Positions 32,579 through 44,311 of a DNA stretch of 64,000 bases are shown one piece after another. Where the stretch lies: contig NZ_PJJP01000039.1 in assembly GCF_002929555.1 (NCBI RefSeq), positions 124,001 through 188,000 on the forward strand, in the 5' to 3' direction. Below the pieces are notes generated by a model, which worked only from the letters and a program-made list of their open reading frames with translations, was not told the DNA's origin and did not search any database. Positions within the stretch are counted from its first letter, which is position 1; each line of letters starts with the position of its first letter. The DNA is from Cryobacterium sp. N22. Its GTDB lineage: Bacteria > Actinomycetota > Actinomycetes > Actinomycetales > Microbacteriaceae. Position numbers and translations under genes: made by a program.

Positions 32579-32716
32579 GCTGTCACACTCCTTCATGCTG
32601 TTCAAGCAAAATGTACGGGCTGCGCGGTGTCACACCTGAGGTTTCCGTGGCCGGAAACCCGACATGAACCACGTTGATGCGCCTATTCGACGCGAGGAAT
32701 TCAAGTACAGCGGGCG

Positions 32717-33637
32717 CTACGACGGCGCCGATGTCTTGCGAATCTGCATCAAGTCTACGACTTCTTCGGCGGCTTCGGCCACGTCGCTGTTCACGACGCG
32801 GTAATCGAACTCGCCCTGGGCAGCCAATTCGAGCTTCGCGGTCTCCAGCCGGCGGCTCTGTTCGGCCGAATCTTCGGTGCCGCGGCCGATCAGGCGGCGC
32901 ACCAGTTCGTCCCAGGTGGGTGGCAGCAGGAAGACCAGGCGGGCCTCGGGCATTGCCCGGCGCACCGACCGGGCACCCTGGATGTCGATCTCGAGCAGCA
33001 CGCTGTTACCGTCGGCGATGGCCGCCTCGACGGGGCCGCGCGGGGTGCCGTACCGGTAGGCGTTGTGCACGGTGGCGTACTCCAGGAGTTCGCCGGCCTC
33101 GATCATCCGATCGAACTCGGCGTCGTCGACGAAGAAGTAGCTGACACCCTCGACTTCGCCGGCCCGCGGCGCCCTGGTGGTCGCGGACACCGACAGGTGC
33201 ACCTCGGGGTGGTGCTCGCGGATGTACGCCGCGACGGTGCCCTTGCCGACCGCCGTCGGTCCGGCGAGGACGACGAGCCTGGAGTCGGCCGCTCCCCTGC
33301 GGGCGGTGGGCCGGGCGGCGAGGAAGTCGCGCAGCCTGTCCCGCTGGTGCTTGCCGAGGCCACCCAGGCGTTTGGACGGCGAGATCTCCAGCCGGGTCAT
33401 GATGCGTTGCATCTTGGTCACCCCGATGGCCGGGATGCTCACGAGAAGCTCGGTCACCCGCAGCCGGCCTTCGACGCCGTTGGGTTCCTTGACGGCGGCG
33501 GCGAGCACGTCGAGCGAGGTGCGTTCACCGGCCGCGACCTGTGCCTTCACGGCGGCGCGGGCTCGTCGGGCCGCTACGGCGGCGCGGGAGGCCGCGACGC
33601 GGTCGACGTCGGGTGGGGTAGGGCGATTATCAGCCAC
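32717..33637 (-). CDS. gmk: mIHF-guanylate kinase fusion
   Basis: 306 residues, against about 185-210 for ordinary Gmk. Residues about 13-108 match mycobacterial integration host factor mIHF: an AARRARAAVKAQVAAGE helix and then GVTKMQRIMTRLEISPSKRLGGLGKHQRDRL, the helix-two-turn-helix DNA-binding part. A short linker (PTARRGAADS) leads to guanylate kinase: P-loop GPTAVGKGT (126-134), SVSATTRAPRAGEVEGVSYFF (GMP binding) and LLEIDIQGARSVRRAM. In mycobacteria mihF and gmk are adjacent separate genes. Here they are one frame, with no ATG, GTG or TTG codon in the linker. The start overlaps the pyrF end by 8 bases. Confidence 0.93.
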   Translation of the reverse strand: MADNRPTPPDVDRVAASRAAVAARRARAAVKAQVAAGERTSLDVLAAAVKEPNGVEGRLRVTELLVSIPAIGVTKMQRIMTRLEISPSKRLGGLGKHQRDRLRDFLAARPTARRGAADSRLVVLAGPTAVGKGTVAAYIREHHPEVHLSVSATTRAPRAGEVEGVSYFFVDDAEFDRMIEAGELLEYATVHNAYRYGTPRGPVEAAIADGNSVLLEIDIQGARSVRRAMPEARLVFLLPPTWDELVRRLIGRGTEDSAEQSRRLETAKLELAAQGEFDYRVVNSDVAEAAEEVVDLMQIRKTSAPS

Positions 33638-34534
33638 GGGTCGCTCCAGCTTCGGTTAATCGGCGGGTTATCTCATCGGCCACACGGTCGGGACCGGCGG
33701 ATAAAACGCTGCGCGATTCACTCACGATAACGCCTTGAGCGTATCCGCCAAACAAACCGGCCAGATCGGTGGGATTCGCACCCTGGTGACCGAAGCCCGG
33801 CGCGAGCACCGGGGTGACGACAGGGGCGGCCGGTGCGTGGATGTCGATGCCGAAGTCGGCCAGCGAAACCGTGGCCCCGAGGACCACTCCGACCGACCCG
33901 AACGTGCCGCTGGGCGACTGGCCGGCGTTGATGGCGGCGACCTGGTCGAGCACCGACGCGGCGACGGAGCTGCCCGCCTGCGGTCCGGTTGCGAGCACGG
34001 CCTGCTGCAGGTGGGCGGCCTCCGGATTGGAGGTGGCGGCGAGCAGGAACAGCCCCTTGCGGTTGACCGCGGCGACGTCCATGGTGCTGGCGAGCGAGCC
34101 GACCCCCATGTACGGGTTCACGGTGATGGCGTCGACCTCGAGCGGCGAGCCCTGGCTCAGCCAGGCCTGGCCATAGGCTTCGACGCTGGTGCCCAGGTCG
34201 CCCCGCTTGACGTCGGCGATGACCAGCAGCCCGGCCGCCCGTGCGTCGGCGAGTACCCGCTCCAGCGCGAGGTAACCGGCGGAGCCGAACCTCTCGTAGA
34301 ACGCGACCTGCGGCTTGACGATGCCCGCGCGCCCCGCCGCGGCGGCGACGACCGCCCGGCCGAAGCTCTCGGCCCCCGAGGCGGTGTCGGGAAGGTTCCA
34401 GTCGGTCAGCAACCAGGAGTGCGGGTCGATGCCGACGCAGAGCCGGCCGAACCGGGCGAAGGCACCGTGCAGGCGTGCGCCGAAGGTGTCGGCGACGTCG
34501 ACCGAATCGACTGTGCTCTCTGCGCCGGCTGGAG

Positions 34535-34538
<4 letters not shown>
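33630..34538 (-). CDS. pyrF: Orotidine 5'-phosphate decarboxylase (long, type 2)
   Basis: 302 residues, GTG start overlapping the carB stop by 4 bases. Last step of UMP synthesis. It belongs to the longer OMP decarboxylase class used by mycobacteria: [12 protein letters not shown] near the N-terminus, catalytic [19 protein letters not shown], then VNPYMG and PGFGHQGA. Its 3' end overlaps gmk, linking pyrimidine and guanine nucleotide genes on one transcript. Confidence 0.95.
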
Positions 34539-37821
<3,283 letters not shown>

Positions 37822-37822
<1 letters not shown>

Positions 37823-38988
37823 TACTTGGCGTCTCCTGCTCCGGCGGCCGCGTGCGCGACCACCACATCCCTGAACCTGTCGAAAAGATAGTTGGCGTCG
37901 TGCGGGCCGGCCGCGGACTCCGGGTGGTACTGCACCGAGAAGGCCGGGATGTCCAGGCACCTGATGCCCTCGACGACCTGGTCGTTGAGGCTGTAGTGGC
38001 TGACCTCCACGCGGCCGAATCCGGTCGTGGATTCGCTGATGCCCTCGATGGGCATGTCCACGGCGAAGCCGTGGTTCTGCGAGGTGATCTCGACCCGGCC
38101 GGTGGCCTTGTCGAGCACCGGCTGGTTGATGCCGCGGTGGCCGAACGGCAGCTTGTAGGTGCCGAAGCCGAGGGCGCGGCCCAGCAGCTGGTTGCCGAAG
38201 CAGATGCCGAAGTACGGCACGCCCGCGCGCAGCACCTCCTGCAGCAGCGTCACGTGCGCGTCGCTGGCGGCGGGATCGCCGGGTCCGTTCGAGAAGAACA
38301 GGGCGGTCGGGTTGAGCGAGAGCACGTGCTCCGCGGTGATCGACTGCGGGAGCACGAGAACCTCGAAGCCACGCTCGGCGAGGTAGTTGAGGGTGGAGGT
38401 CTTCACTCCGAGGTCGAGCACGGCGACAGAACCGATGCGATCGCCCTGCGCCGGAATCGAGTACGGCTCCACGGTGGAGACCTCGTCGGACAGGTTGCGG
38501 CCGCGCATGCTGGCCCCGCCGCGCACGAGTTCGAGCTGTTCGCCCTCGGAGAGCTCATAGTCCTCGCCCGAGAAGATGCCGCTGCGCATGGAACCGAGCG
38601 AGCGGATGTGCCGGGTGATGGCGCGGGTGTCGATGCCGCTGATGCCCACGACGCCGTTCGACTCGAGGTCGGCGTCGAGGGTGCGCTGGGAGCGGAAGTT
38701 CGACGGCACCCGGGCGGGCTCGCGCACCACAAATCCGGAGACCCAGATGCGGGAGGATTCCATGTCCTCGTCGTTGGCGCCGGTGTTGCCGATGTGCGGC
38801 GCGGTCATCAGCACGATCTGGCCGGCGTAGGACGGGTCGGTGAGCGTCTCCTGGTAGCCGGTCATGCCGGTGGCGAAGACGATCTCGCCGAGAGTCTGGC
38901 CGAGGCTGCCGTAGGCACGTCCCACGTATCGGCTGCCGTCTTCGAGGACGAGCACGGCCGGGGCCGGTGTGGTTGTTGGGTAGCTCAC
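37822..38988 (-). CDS. carA: Carbamoyl-phosphate synthase small subunit
   Basis: 388 residues, GTG start. Glutamine amidotransferase subunit supplying ammonia to CarB. The class-I GATase nucleophile is in [18 protein letters not shown], with catalytic His-Glu in [15 protein letters not shown]. The N-terminal CarA domain has [22 protein letters not shown]. It is followed by carB with a one-base overlap and preceded by the PH-like membrane protein gene 3 bases away. Confidence 0.98.
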
Positions 38989-38991
38989 GGG

Positions 38992-39555
38992 CTACACCTC
39001 ACTTTCTTCGGTGCCGAATTCGGTCTTGCCAGGTTCTGCAGTGATAGATCTGATCGCTTCGTTGATCGCACGGCGGTCGACCGGGTCGCTGAAGCGGAAG
39101 TAACTGTCGACACCCGTGGGCGTCTCGGGGCCTGAGGCCTCGGGGCCGGTGGTGTTCAGCCGCCAGCCGAGCAGCAGCAGACCGCCGGGCTCGACGACCC
39201 GGTCGATGGCCACGGTGGCGTCGGCGACGAGTTGCACGGCATCCGCCGGAATGAACAGGGCGGGCGAGCCGGCGAGCTCGAGCAGCACGCCCCGTTCGGT
39301 GACGGTCACCCCGCCGCGGGCGCGGAAGCCGAGTCCGGGGATGTTCAGGCGTTCCAGCGGGGCCTCGCGGGGAGTGGTGGCCACATACAGGGCTGCGGCG
39401 GAGGCCAGCTCACGACCGCGATCGGCGGGCAGCGGGTAGCCGGCGGGCAGCGTTGCATCCCGCGTGGTGCGCCGGCGCCAGGAGCGCAGCATCAGGGCGA
39501 GCACGGCGAGCAGGACCAGCGCCGTGATGATCGTCGCAAGGGTGCGGCTACTCAT
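38992..39555 (-). CDS. PH-like membrane protein of the pyr operon
   Basis: 187 residues. A single N-terminal transmembrane helix (SSRTLATIITALVLLAVLALML, residues 2-23) is followed by a basic stretch and a soluble domain (GLGFRARGGVTVTERGVLLEL, FIPADAVQLV) resembling the PH-like domain found in actinobacterial proteins encoded between pyrC and carA (Mycobacterium Rv1382 position). Function unknown. The start is the ATG overlapping the pyrC end by 8 bases; the longer frame upstream is inside pyrC. Confidence 0.83.
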   Translation of the reverse strand: MSSRTLATIITALVLLAVLALMLRSWRRRTTRDATLPAGYPLPADRGRELASAAALYVATTPREAPLERLNIPGLGFRARGGVTVTERGVLLELAGSPALFIPADAVQLVADATVAIDRVVEPGGLLLLGWRLNTTGPEASGPETPTGVDSYFRFSDPVDRRAINEAIRSITAEPGKTEFGTEESEV

Positions 39556-40906
39556 TGCGGCCCTCTCCGATGCGGCCCGCCAGGGCTGCACGTGCGGCGT
39601 CGATCTGCGCGGTGCTCTGCAGTACGCCGTCGAGCACGGTGGCATAACCGCGGTGGAAGGTGGCCAGCACCTGGCCGGGCAGCGTCATCTCCAGGTAGGG
39701 AGAGTTGACACCCTTGCCGATCAGGTTCGACCGGCCGAACACCCGGCGGGCGCTGGGGTCGTAGAGGGTGAGTTCGGCGGGGGCGCCGACGGTGAGCTGC
39801 TGACCCTGGCCCTGGATGCGGCCGATGCGGGCAGGGGTCGTCGACATCACCCTGACGAGGTCTTTCCAGTCGAGGAAACCGGTCTCCACGACGGCGGCGT
39901 GGGCCACCGACAGGGCGGATTCGAGGCCGACCATGCCGTTGGCGGCGGCGTCCCACTCACAGTCCTTGGACTCCACGGGGTGCGGGGCGTGGTCGGTGGC
40001 GATGATGTCGATGGTGCCGTCGGCCAGGCCCTGGCGCAGGGCCTCGACGTCTTCCCGACGGCGGAGCGGCGGGTTCACCTTGTAGCGGGCGTCGTAGCCG
40101 GCCACGAGTTCCTCGGTGAGCAGCAGGTGGTGCGGGGTGACCTCGGCGGTGACGTTGATGCCGCGGGCCTTGGCCCAGCGCACCACGTCGACGGCGCCGG
40201 CCGTGGAGAGGTGGCAGACGTGCAGGCGCGAACCCACGTGCTCGGCCAGCAGCACGTCGCGGGCGATGATGGATTCCTCGGCGACGGCGGGCCAGCCGGT
40301 GAGGCCGAGCTCGCTCGAGAGGGCTCCCTCGTTCATCTGGGCGCCCACGGTGAGGCGCGGTTCCTGGGAGTGCTGGGCGACGACACCGTCGAAGGCCTTG
40401 ACGTACTCGAGGGCCCGGCGCATCAGCAGCGGGTCTGAGACGCAGAAACCGTCGTCGGAGAAGACCCGCACGTTGGCGCGGCTGGCGGCCATGGCACCGA
40501 GTTCGGCGAGCCGCAGGCCCTCCAGACCGACGGTGACGGCGCCGATCGGCTGCACGGTCACGTAACCGGCGCTCTCCCCCAGTGCGAGCACCTGCTCGAC
40601 GACGCCGGCGGTGTCCTGCACTGGTGAGGTGTTGGCCATGGCGAACACGGTGGTGAATCCGCCGATGGCCGCCGCCTGGCTGCCGGTGAGCACGGTTTCG
40701 CTCTGCTCGTAGCCGGGCTCGCGCAGGTGGGTGTGCAGGTCGACCAGGCCGGGCAGGGCGATGAGCCCGTCGGCGTCGATCACGGTGGCGCCGGCATCGG
40801 ACAGCCGGGTGCCGGCGCCGGTGATGACACCGTCGGCCAGCAGCAGGTCGGTGGTGGTTCCGTCGCTCAGCTGTGCTCCGCGCACAAGGTAGCGTTCGCT
40901 CGACAT
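39548..40906 (-). CDS. pyrC: Dihydroorotase
   Basis: 452 residues, ATG start directly after the pyrB stop. Cyclises carbamoyl aspartate to dihydroorotate. Amidohydrolase metal site: DLHTHLREPGYE (HxH), later VCHLSTAGAVDVV and TEVTPHHLLLTEE, and ATDHAPHPVESK with the catalytic Asp. This is the class I (PyrC/allantoinase-like) form usual in actinobacteria. Confidence 0.97.
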   Translation of the reverse strand: MSSERYLVRGAQLSDGTTTDLLLADGVITGAGTRLSDAGATVIDADGLIALPGLVDLHTHLREPGYEQSETVLTGSQAAAIGGFTTVFAMANTSPVQDTAGVVEQVLALGESAGYVTVQPIGAVTVGLEGLRLAELGAMAASRANVRVFSDDGFCVSDPLLMRRALEYVKAFDGVVAQHSQEPRLTVGAQMNEGALSSELGLTGWPAVAEESIIARDVLLAEHVGSRLHVCHLSTAGAVDVVRWAKARGINVTAEVTPHHLLLTEELVAGYDARYKVNPPLRRREDVEALRQGLADGTIDIIATDHAPHPVESKDCEWDAAANGMVGLESALSVAHAAVVETGFLDWKDLVRVMSTTPARIGRIQGQGQQLTVGAPAELTLYDPSARRVFGRSNLIGKGVNSPYLEMTLPGQVLATFHRGYATVLDGVLQSTAQIDAARAALAGRIGEGRNE

Positions 40907-41857
40907 TTAGTGATCCTCTCGGTCGCCCGATAACAGCAGGTACAGCGCGGCCATGCGCACTGATACCCCGTTTGCAACCTGTTCGCGAACGGTGGACCGG
41001 TCGGAGTCGGCCGCGGCGGAGGAGATCTCCAGGCCGCGATTCATCGGTCCGGGGTGCATGACAATGCTATGCGACGACAGCCGCGCGAAACGCTCGTCGT
41101 CCAGGCCCCAGCGGCGGGAGTATTCGCGGCTGTTCGGGAAGAACGCCGCGTTCATCCGCTCGGCCTGGATGCGCAGCATCATCACGACATCCGGGCCGGC
41201 GTCGATGGCCGCGTCCAGGTCGTAGCCGATGGTGGCCGGCCAGGCCGACGTGTCGGTGGGCACCAGGGTGGGTGGGGCGATGAAAGTGACGTGCGCGCCG
41301 AGGGTGTTCAGCAGCCACAGGTTGGACCGGGCCACCCTGGAGTGCAGGATGTCGCCGACGATGGTGACGGTGACGCCGTCGAGCGCGCGGCCACGGGAGG
41401 CGCTGCCGTGCAGGCGGCGGCGGATGCTGAAGGCGTCGAGCAGGGCCTGGGTGGGGTGTTCGTGGGTGCCGTCGCCGGCGTTGATGATGCCCGCGTCGAT
41501 CCAGCCGCTGCCGGCCAGCACCTGCGGGGCGCCCGACGCGGGGTGCCGGATGACGACGCCGTCAGCGCCCATCGCGGCGAGGGTCTGCGCGGTGTCCTTG
41601 AGGCTTTCGCCCTTGGAGACGCTGGAGCCCTTGGCGCTGAAGTTGATCACGTCTGCGCTGAGTCGCTTGGCGGCGGCCTCGAACGAGATGCGGGTGCGGG
41701 TGGAGTCCTCGAAGAAGAGGTTCACCACGGTTTTGCCGCGCAGGGTCGGGAGCTTCTTGATCTCGCGGTTGGCGACATCCGCCATGTCTTCGGCGATGTC
41801 CAGCAGGGTGATGGCCTCGTCGCGGCTGAGCGACTTGGTGGAGAGCAGGTGCCTCAT
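40907..41857 (-). CDS. pyrB: Aspartate carbamoyltransferase catalytic subunit
   Basis: 316 residues, ATG start overlapping the pyrR stop by 4 bases. Condenses carbamoyl phosphate and aspartate. Carbamoyl-phosphate loop [20 protein letters not shown] (STRTR) and the aspartate-side motif [11 protein letters not shown] are present. No regulatory subunit PyrI is nearby, which is normal for Gram-positives. Confidence 0.98.
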   Translation of the reverse strand: MRHLLSTKSLSRDEAITLLDIAEDMADVANREIKKLPTLRGKTVVNLFFEDSTRTRISFEAAAKRLSADVINFSAKGSSVSKGESLKDTAQTLAAMGADGVVIRHPASGAPQVLAGSGWIDAGIINAGDGTHEHPTQALLDAFSIRRRLHGSASRGRALDGVTVTIVGDILHSRVARSNLWLLNTLGAHVTFIAPPTLVPTDTSAWPATIGYDLDAAIDAGPDVVMMLRIQAERMNAAFFPNSREYSRRWGLDDERFARLSSHSIVMHPGPMNRGLEISSAAADSDRSTVREQVANGVSVRMAALYLLLSGDREDH

Positions 41858-42417
41858 GCGTCGGTGCCTCCGCCTGACTCTGGGCCTCCGTCGATGCTGA
41901 CGAATTCGTCGCCGTCGACCTCGATGACGTGCACGTTGATGCGTTCGTGGCTGGCGCTGGGCAGGTTCTTGCCCACGAAGTCGGCGCGGATCGGCAGCTC
42001 GCGGTGGCCGCGGTCCACCAGCACCGCCAGGCGCACGACGTTGGGGCGGCCGTGGTCGCCGAGGGCGTCCAGGGCGGCGCGGATGGTGCGGCCGGAGTAG
42101 AGCACGTCGTCCACGAGAACCACGGTGGCGCCGTCGATGCTGCCGGGCACCTGGGTGGGCGAGGGGGTGCGGGTGCGGGTGTGCGCGAGGTCGTCGCGAT
42201 ACATCGTCACGTCGAGGGACCCCACGCGCACGGCGGCGGATGCCGGTTCGATGCGCTGGATGATCTCGGCGATGCGCTGGGCGAGGGCCACTCCCCTGGT
42301 GGGGATGCCCAGAATGACCAGGTTCTCCGCTCCTCGATTGGACTCGAGGATCTCGTGCGAGATCCGAGTCAACGCTCGGGTGATGTCAGCCTGGGTGAGC
42401 ACGGTGCGCTCCGTCAA
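41854..42417 (-). CDS. pyrR: Bifunctional pyr operon regulator / uracil phosphoribosyltransferase
   Basis: 187 residues, TTG start. PyrR binds pyr mRNA in response to UMP/UTP; the family also has uracil phosphoribosyltransferase activity. The PRPP motif is [21 protein letters not shown] and the RNA-binding side includes basic [26 protein letters not shown]. The TTG is selected because an AGGAGG lies five bases upstream. The first possible GTG (42402) would be about 20 bases from it. The hairpin described next sits just upstream of this ribosome-binding site. It heads pyrR-pyrB-pyrC-(PH-like)-carA-carB-pyrF-gmk. Confidence 0.95.
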   Translation of the reverse strand: MTERTVLTQADITRALTRISHEILESNRGAENLVILGIPTRGVALAQRIAEIIQRIEPASAAVRVGSLDVTMYRDDLAHTRTRTPSPTQVPGSIDGATVVLVDDVLYSGRTIRAALDALGDHGRPNVVRLAVLVDRGHRELPIRADFVGKNLPSASHERINVHVIEVDGDEFVSIDGGPESGGGTDA

Positions 42418-42431
42418 ACCGACCTCCTTTC

Positions 42432-42447
42432 CCGTCTCACAGGACGG
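42432..42447 (-). promoter_or_regulatory. PyrR-binding stem-loop in the pyrR leader
   Basis: On the minus strand the RNA reads ccgtc-CUGUGA-gacgg: a perfect 5-bp stem and a hexaloop matching the CNGNGA consensus of PyrR binding loops, including the UC before and GA after it. Only three bases separate its end from the AAGGAGG ribosome-binding site (AGGAGG at 42423-42428) of the TTG-started pyrR. No terminator or antiterminator pair is seen, so the layout fits PyrR-dependent translational repression as described in mycobacteria rather than Bacillus-type attenuation. Confidence 0.82.
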
Positions 42448-42527
42448 CTCTTAAAGTAGGTCTTAAGTACCCTTAGACCCTAGCATCCCCGCTCCCTCCC
42501 CTGTCCCTCCCCCTGTGTGCGTGGTCT

Positions 42528-42588
42528 CGCGAACTGTGAGTTAAGCCCCAGGATTTCGCGATTTTTGGTGCTTTTCTCACGGTTCGCG
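42528..42588. repeat. 61-bp imperfect palindrome (REP/MITE-like)
   Basis: Arms cgcgaactgtgag (42528-42540) and ctcacggttcgcg (42576-42588) are inverted repeats with 12 of 13 bases matching. Similarity continues inward (taagcccca against tggtgctttt, several matches). The centre contains a self-complementary tcgcga. The element lies between pyrR and the HNH gene and is AT-richer than its surroundings. The form is that of a short palindromic repetitive element; a second copy was not noticed in this window. Confidence 0.7.
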
Positions 42589-42640
42589 GAGGTCGTCGCC
42601 GGGCGGGTGCAGTGTCGGTGGTAGGTGAGACGATCTCAGT

Positions 42641-44161
42641 ATGAGTAGCCCCGACCAGGCACCAACGCCCGCTCCGGACGATGACGACTACTCTCCGGAG
42701 CCCACCCTGGACGAACAGGTCCAGACCGATCTGATCAGGCACACCGAACTGATCGCGGCCGATGACCGCCTCATCGCCCAGGCCCAGGCGCGCCGTATCG
42801 AACACCTGCTGGACCTGCAGGACTGGAGCGAGCAACCCCAGGTCGCGTCCCGGCTGCACGGCAACCCGGAGAACATCCGCCGCGCCGACACCAACGCCGC
42901 CACGATGACCGAGGATCGGGCCCGTGCGGCCGCCCACAACCGGTGGGACGACCACGAGGTCGCCCGGCGCACCATCGTGAGCGAGACCGCGTGCCTGACC
43001 CGGGTGGCCGAACGCACCATCGACCGGCAACTGGACGAGGCCCGATACCTCTGGTCCTACGCACCGGCCACCTTTGACGCCTTCTCCAACGGCGAGATCA
43101 GCTACCGGCACGCCACCACCCTGCTCGACCAGCTCCGCACCCTGCCCGACGAGGAGCACGCGGCGTTTGAAGAAGCCGTCCTCTCCGAAGCGAAGCGGAT
43201 GCCGGTGGGCCGATTCCGCGACAAGGCCCGCCGACTGCGGGAGAAGCAACACCCGTCGTCCATCGTGATCCGCAACAAGAGCGCTCTCGCCGAGCGGCAC
43301 ACTCTTTGGGAGGCCGCCCCGGACGGGATGGGCTGGTTGCACTGGTACGGCACCGCCCACGACACCAAGGCCGCCTGTGACCGGATCAACTCGATGGCGG
43401 TGAGCCTGAAAAGGACTGATGACCCGGCGCCAGCGGGCGCCGACTCAGACGCGGATGAGGAGCAGCAGAAGCGCACCCTCGACCAGCTCCGCGCCGACAT
43501 CACCCGGGCACTGCTGCTGGACGGCATCACCCCCGATGGGATGGGTGCCGGGATCCGCGGCACGGTCATGATCACCGTGCCGGTGCTCACCCTGCTGGGC
43601 CTGGACGAGGAACCCGCCACCCTCGAAGGCTACGGGCCCATCTCGCCCGAGGCCGCCAGGGAGATCGCCGGGAACTGCCCCGGCTTCACCCGGCTGCTGA
43701 CCCACCCGGAAACCGGGGTGGTGCTCTCGCTGGGCAAGACCCAGCACAAGAACACCAAGGCCATGAAGAAGTGGCTGCGGGTGCGCGACGAGACCTGCCG
43801 GTTCCCGGGCTGTTCCCGCCCGGCGGTGACAAGCGACGTCGATCACACCGACGACTGGGCCGGCGGCGGCAGAACCGACTGCGACAACCTCGCCCACCTC
43901 TGCGAACCCCACCACCGGCTCAAGCACCTCTCGCAGTGGCGGGTGACCCAGGAACCCGGCGGCATCCTCCTGTGGACCTCACCGGGGAAACGCAGCTACC
44001 GCACCGACCCGGCCAACCCGATGGGACCACCCCGGCCCCGGCCCCCAGTGGTGGGACCGAAAACCCGGAAGCGGCCCGCCGACGAGAGCTACCTGATGGC
44101 GCCGCGGCACCGGCCGGCCCGGAAGCCGACACCGCCGGTACCCGACAACCCGCCGTTCTGA
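42641..44161 (+). CDS. HNH endonuclease-type protein with DUF222 domain
   Basis: 506 residues, ATG start. The long helical DUF222 domain (about 30-370; the 13E12-repeat family of mycobacteria) is followed by an HNH nuclease motif near residues 385-430: CRFPGCSRPAVTSDVDHTDDWAGGG and NLAHLCEPHHRLKH, with paired Cys and the catalytic His. The Pro-rich tail (PPRPRPPVVGPK) is disordered. Such genes occur in many copies per actinobacterial genome and behave as mobile or multicopy elements; the biological role is not established. Plus strand, against the trend of the region. Confidence 0.9.
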   Translation: MSSPDQAPTPAPDDDDYSPEPTLDEQVQTDLIRHTELIAADDRLIAQAQARRIEHLLDLQDWSEQPQVASRLHGNPENIRRADTNAATMTEDRARAAAHNRWDDHEVARRTIVSETACLTRVAERTIDRQLDEARYLWSYAPATFDAFSNGEISYRHATTLLDQLRTLPDEEHAAFEEAVLSEAKRMPVGRFRDKARRLREKQHPSSIVIRNKSALAERHTLWEAAPDGMGWLHWYGTAHDTKAACDRINSMAVSLKRTDDPAPAGADSDADEEQQKRTLDQLRADITRALLLDGITPDGMGAGIRGTVMITVPVLTLLGLDEEPATLEGYGPISPEAAREIAGNCPGFTRLLTHPETGVVLSLGKTQHKNTKAMKKWLRVRDETCRFPGCSRPAVTSDVDHTDDWAGGGRTDCDNLAHLCEPHHRLKHLSQWRVTQEPGGILLWTSPGKRSYRTDPANPMGPPRPRPPVVGPKTRKRPADESYLMAPRHRPARKPTPPVPDNPPF

Positions 44162-44311
44162 CGCCGATACAGGCCCTCGCGCGCCGGTGCGCCGAGACCT
44201 GTCACGGTGCTTCGCAGACCTCGCATAACGACCTCGGGTTGACTACCCTGCCTTGCGAGACAACTCAGCGATCTGCGATGCCGCGCGCCTGTGGCGCCAG
44301 GAGGTGATCTG

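Noticed and set aside
42641-44161. Insertion-sequence transposase or homing endonuclease
   Set aside because: The protein is a DUF222-HNH family member; no terminal inverted repeats with target duplication bound the gene and it interrupts no other gene.
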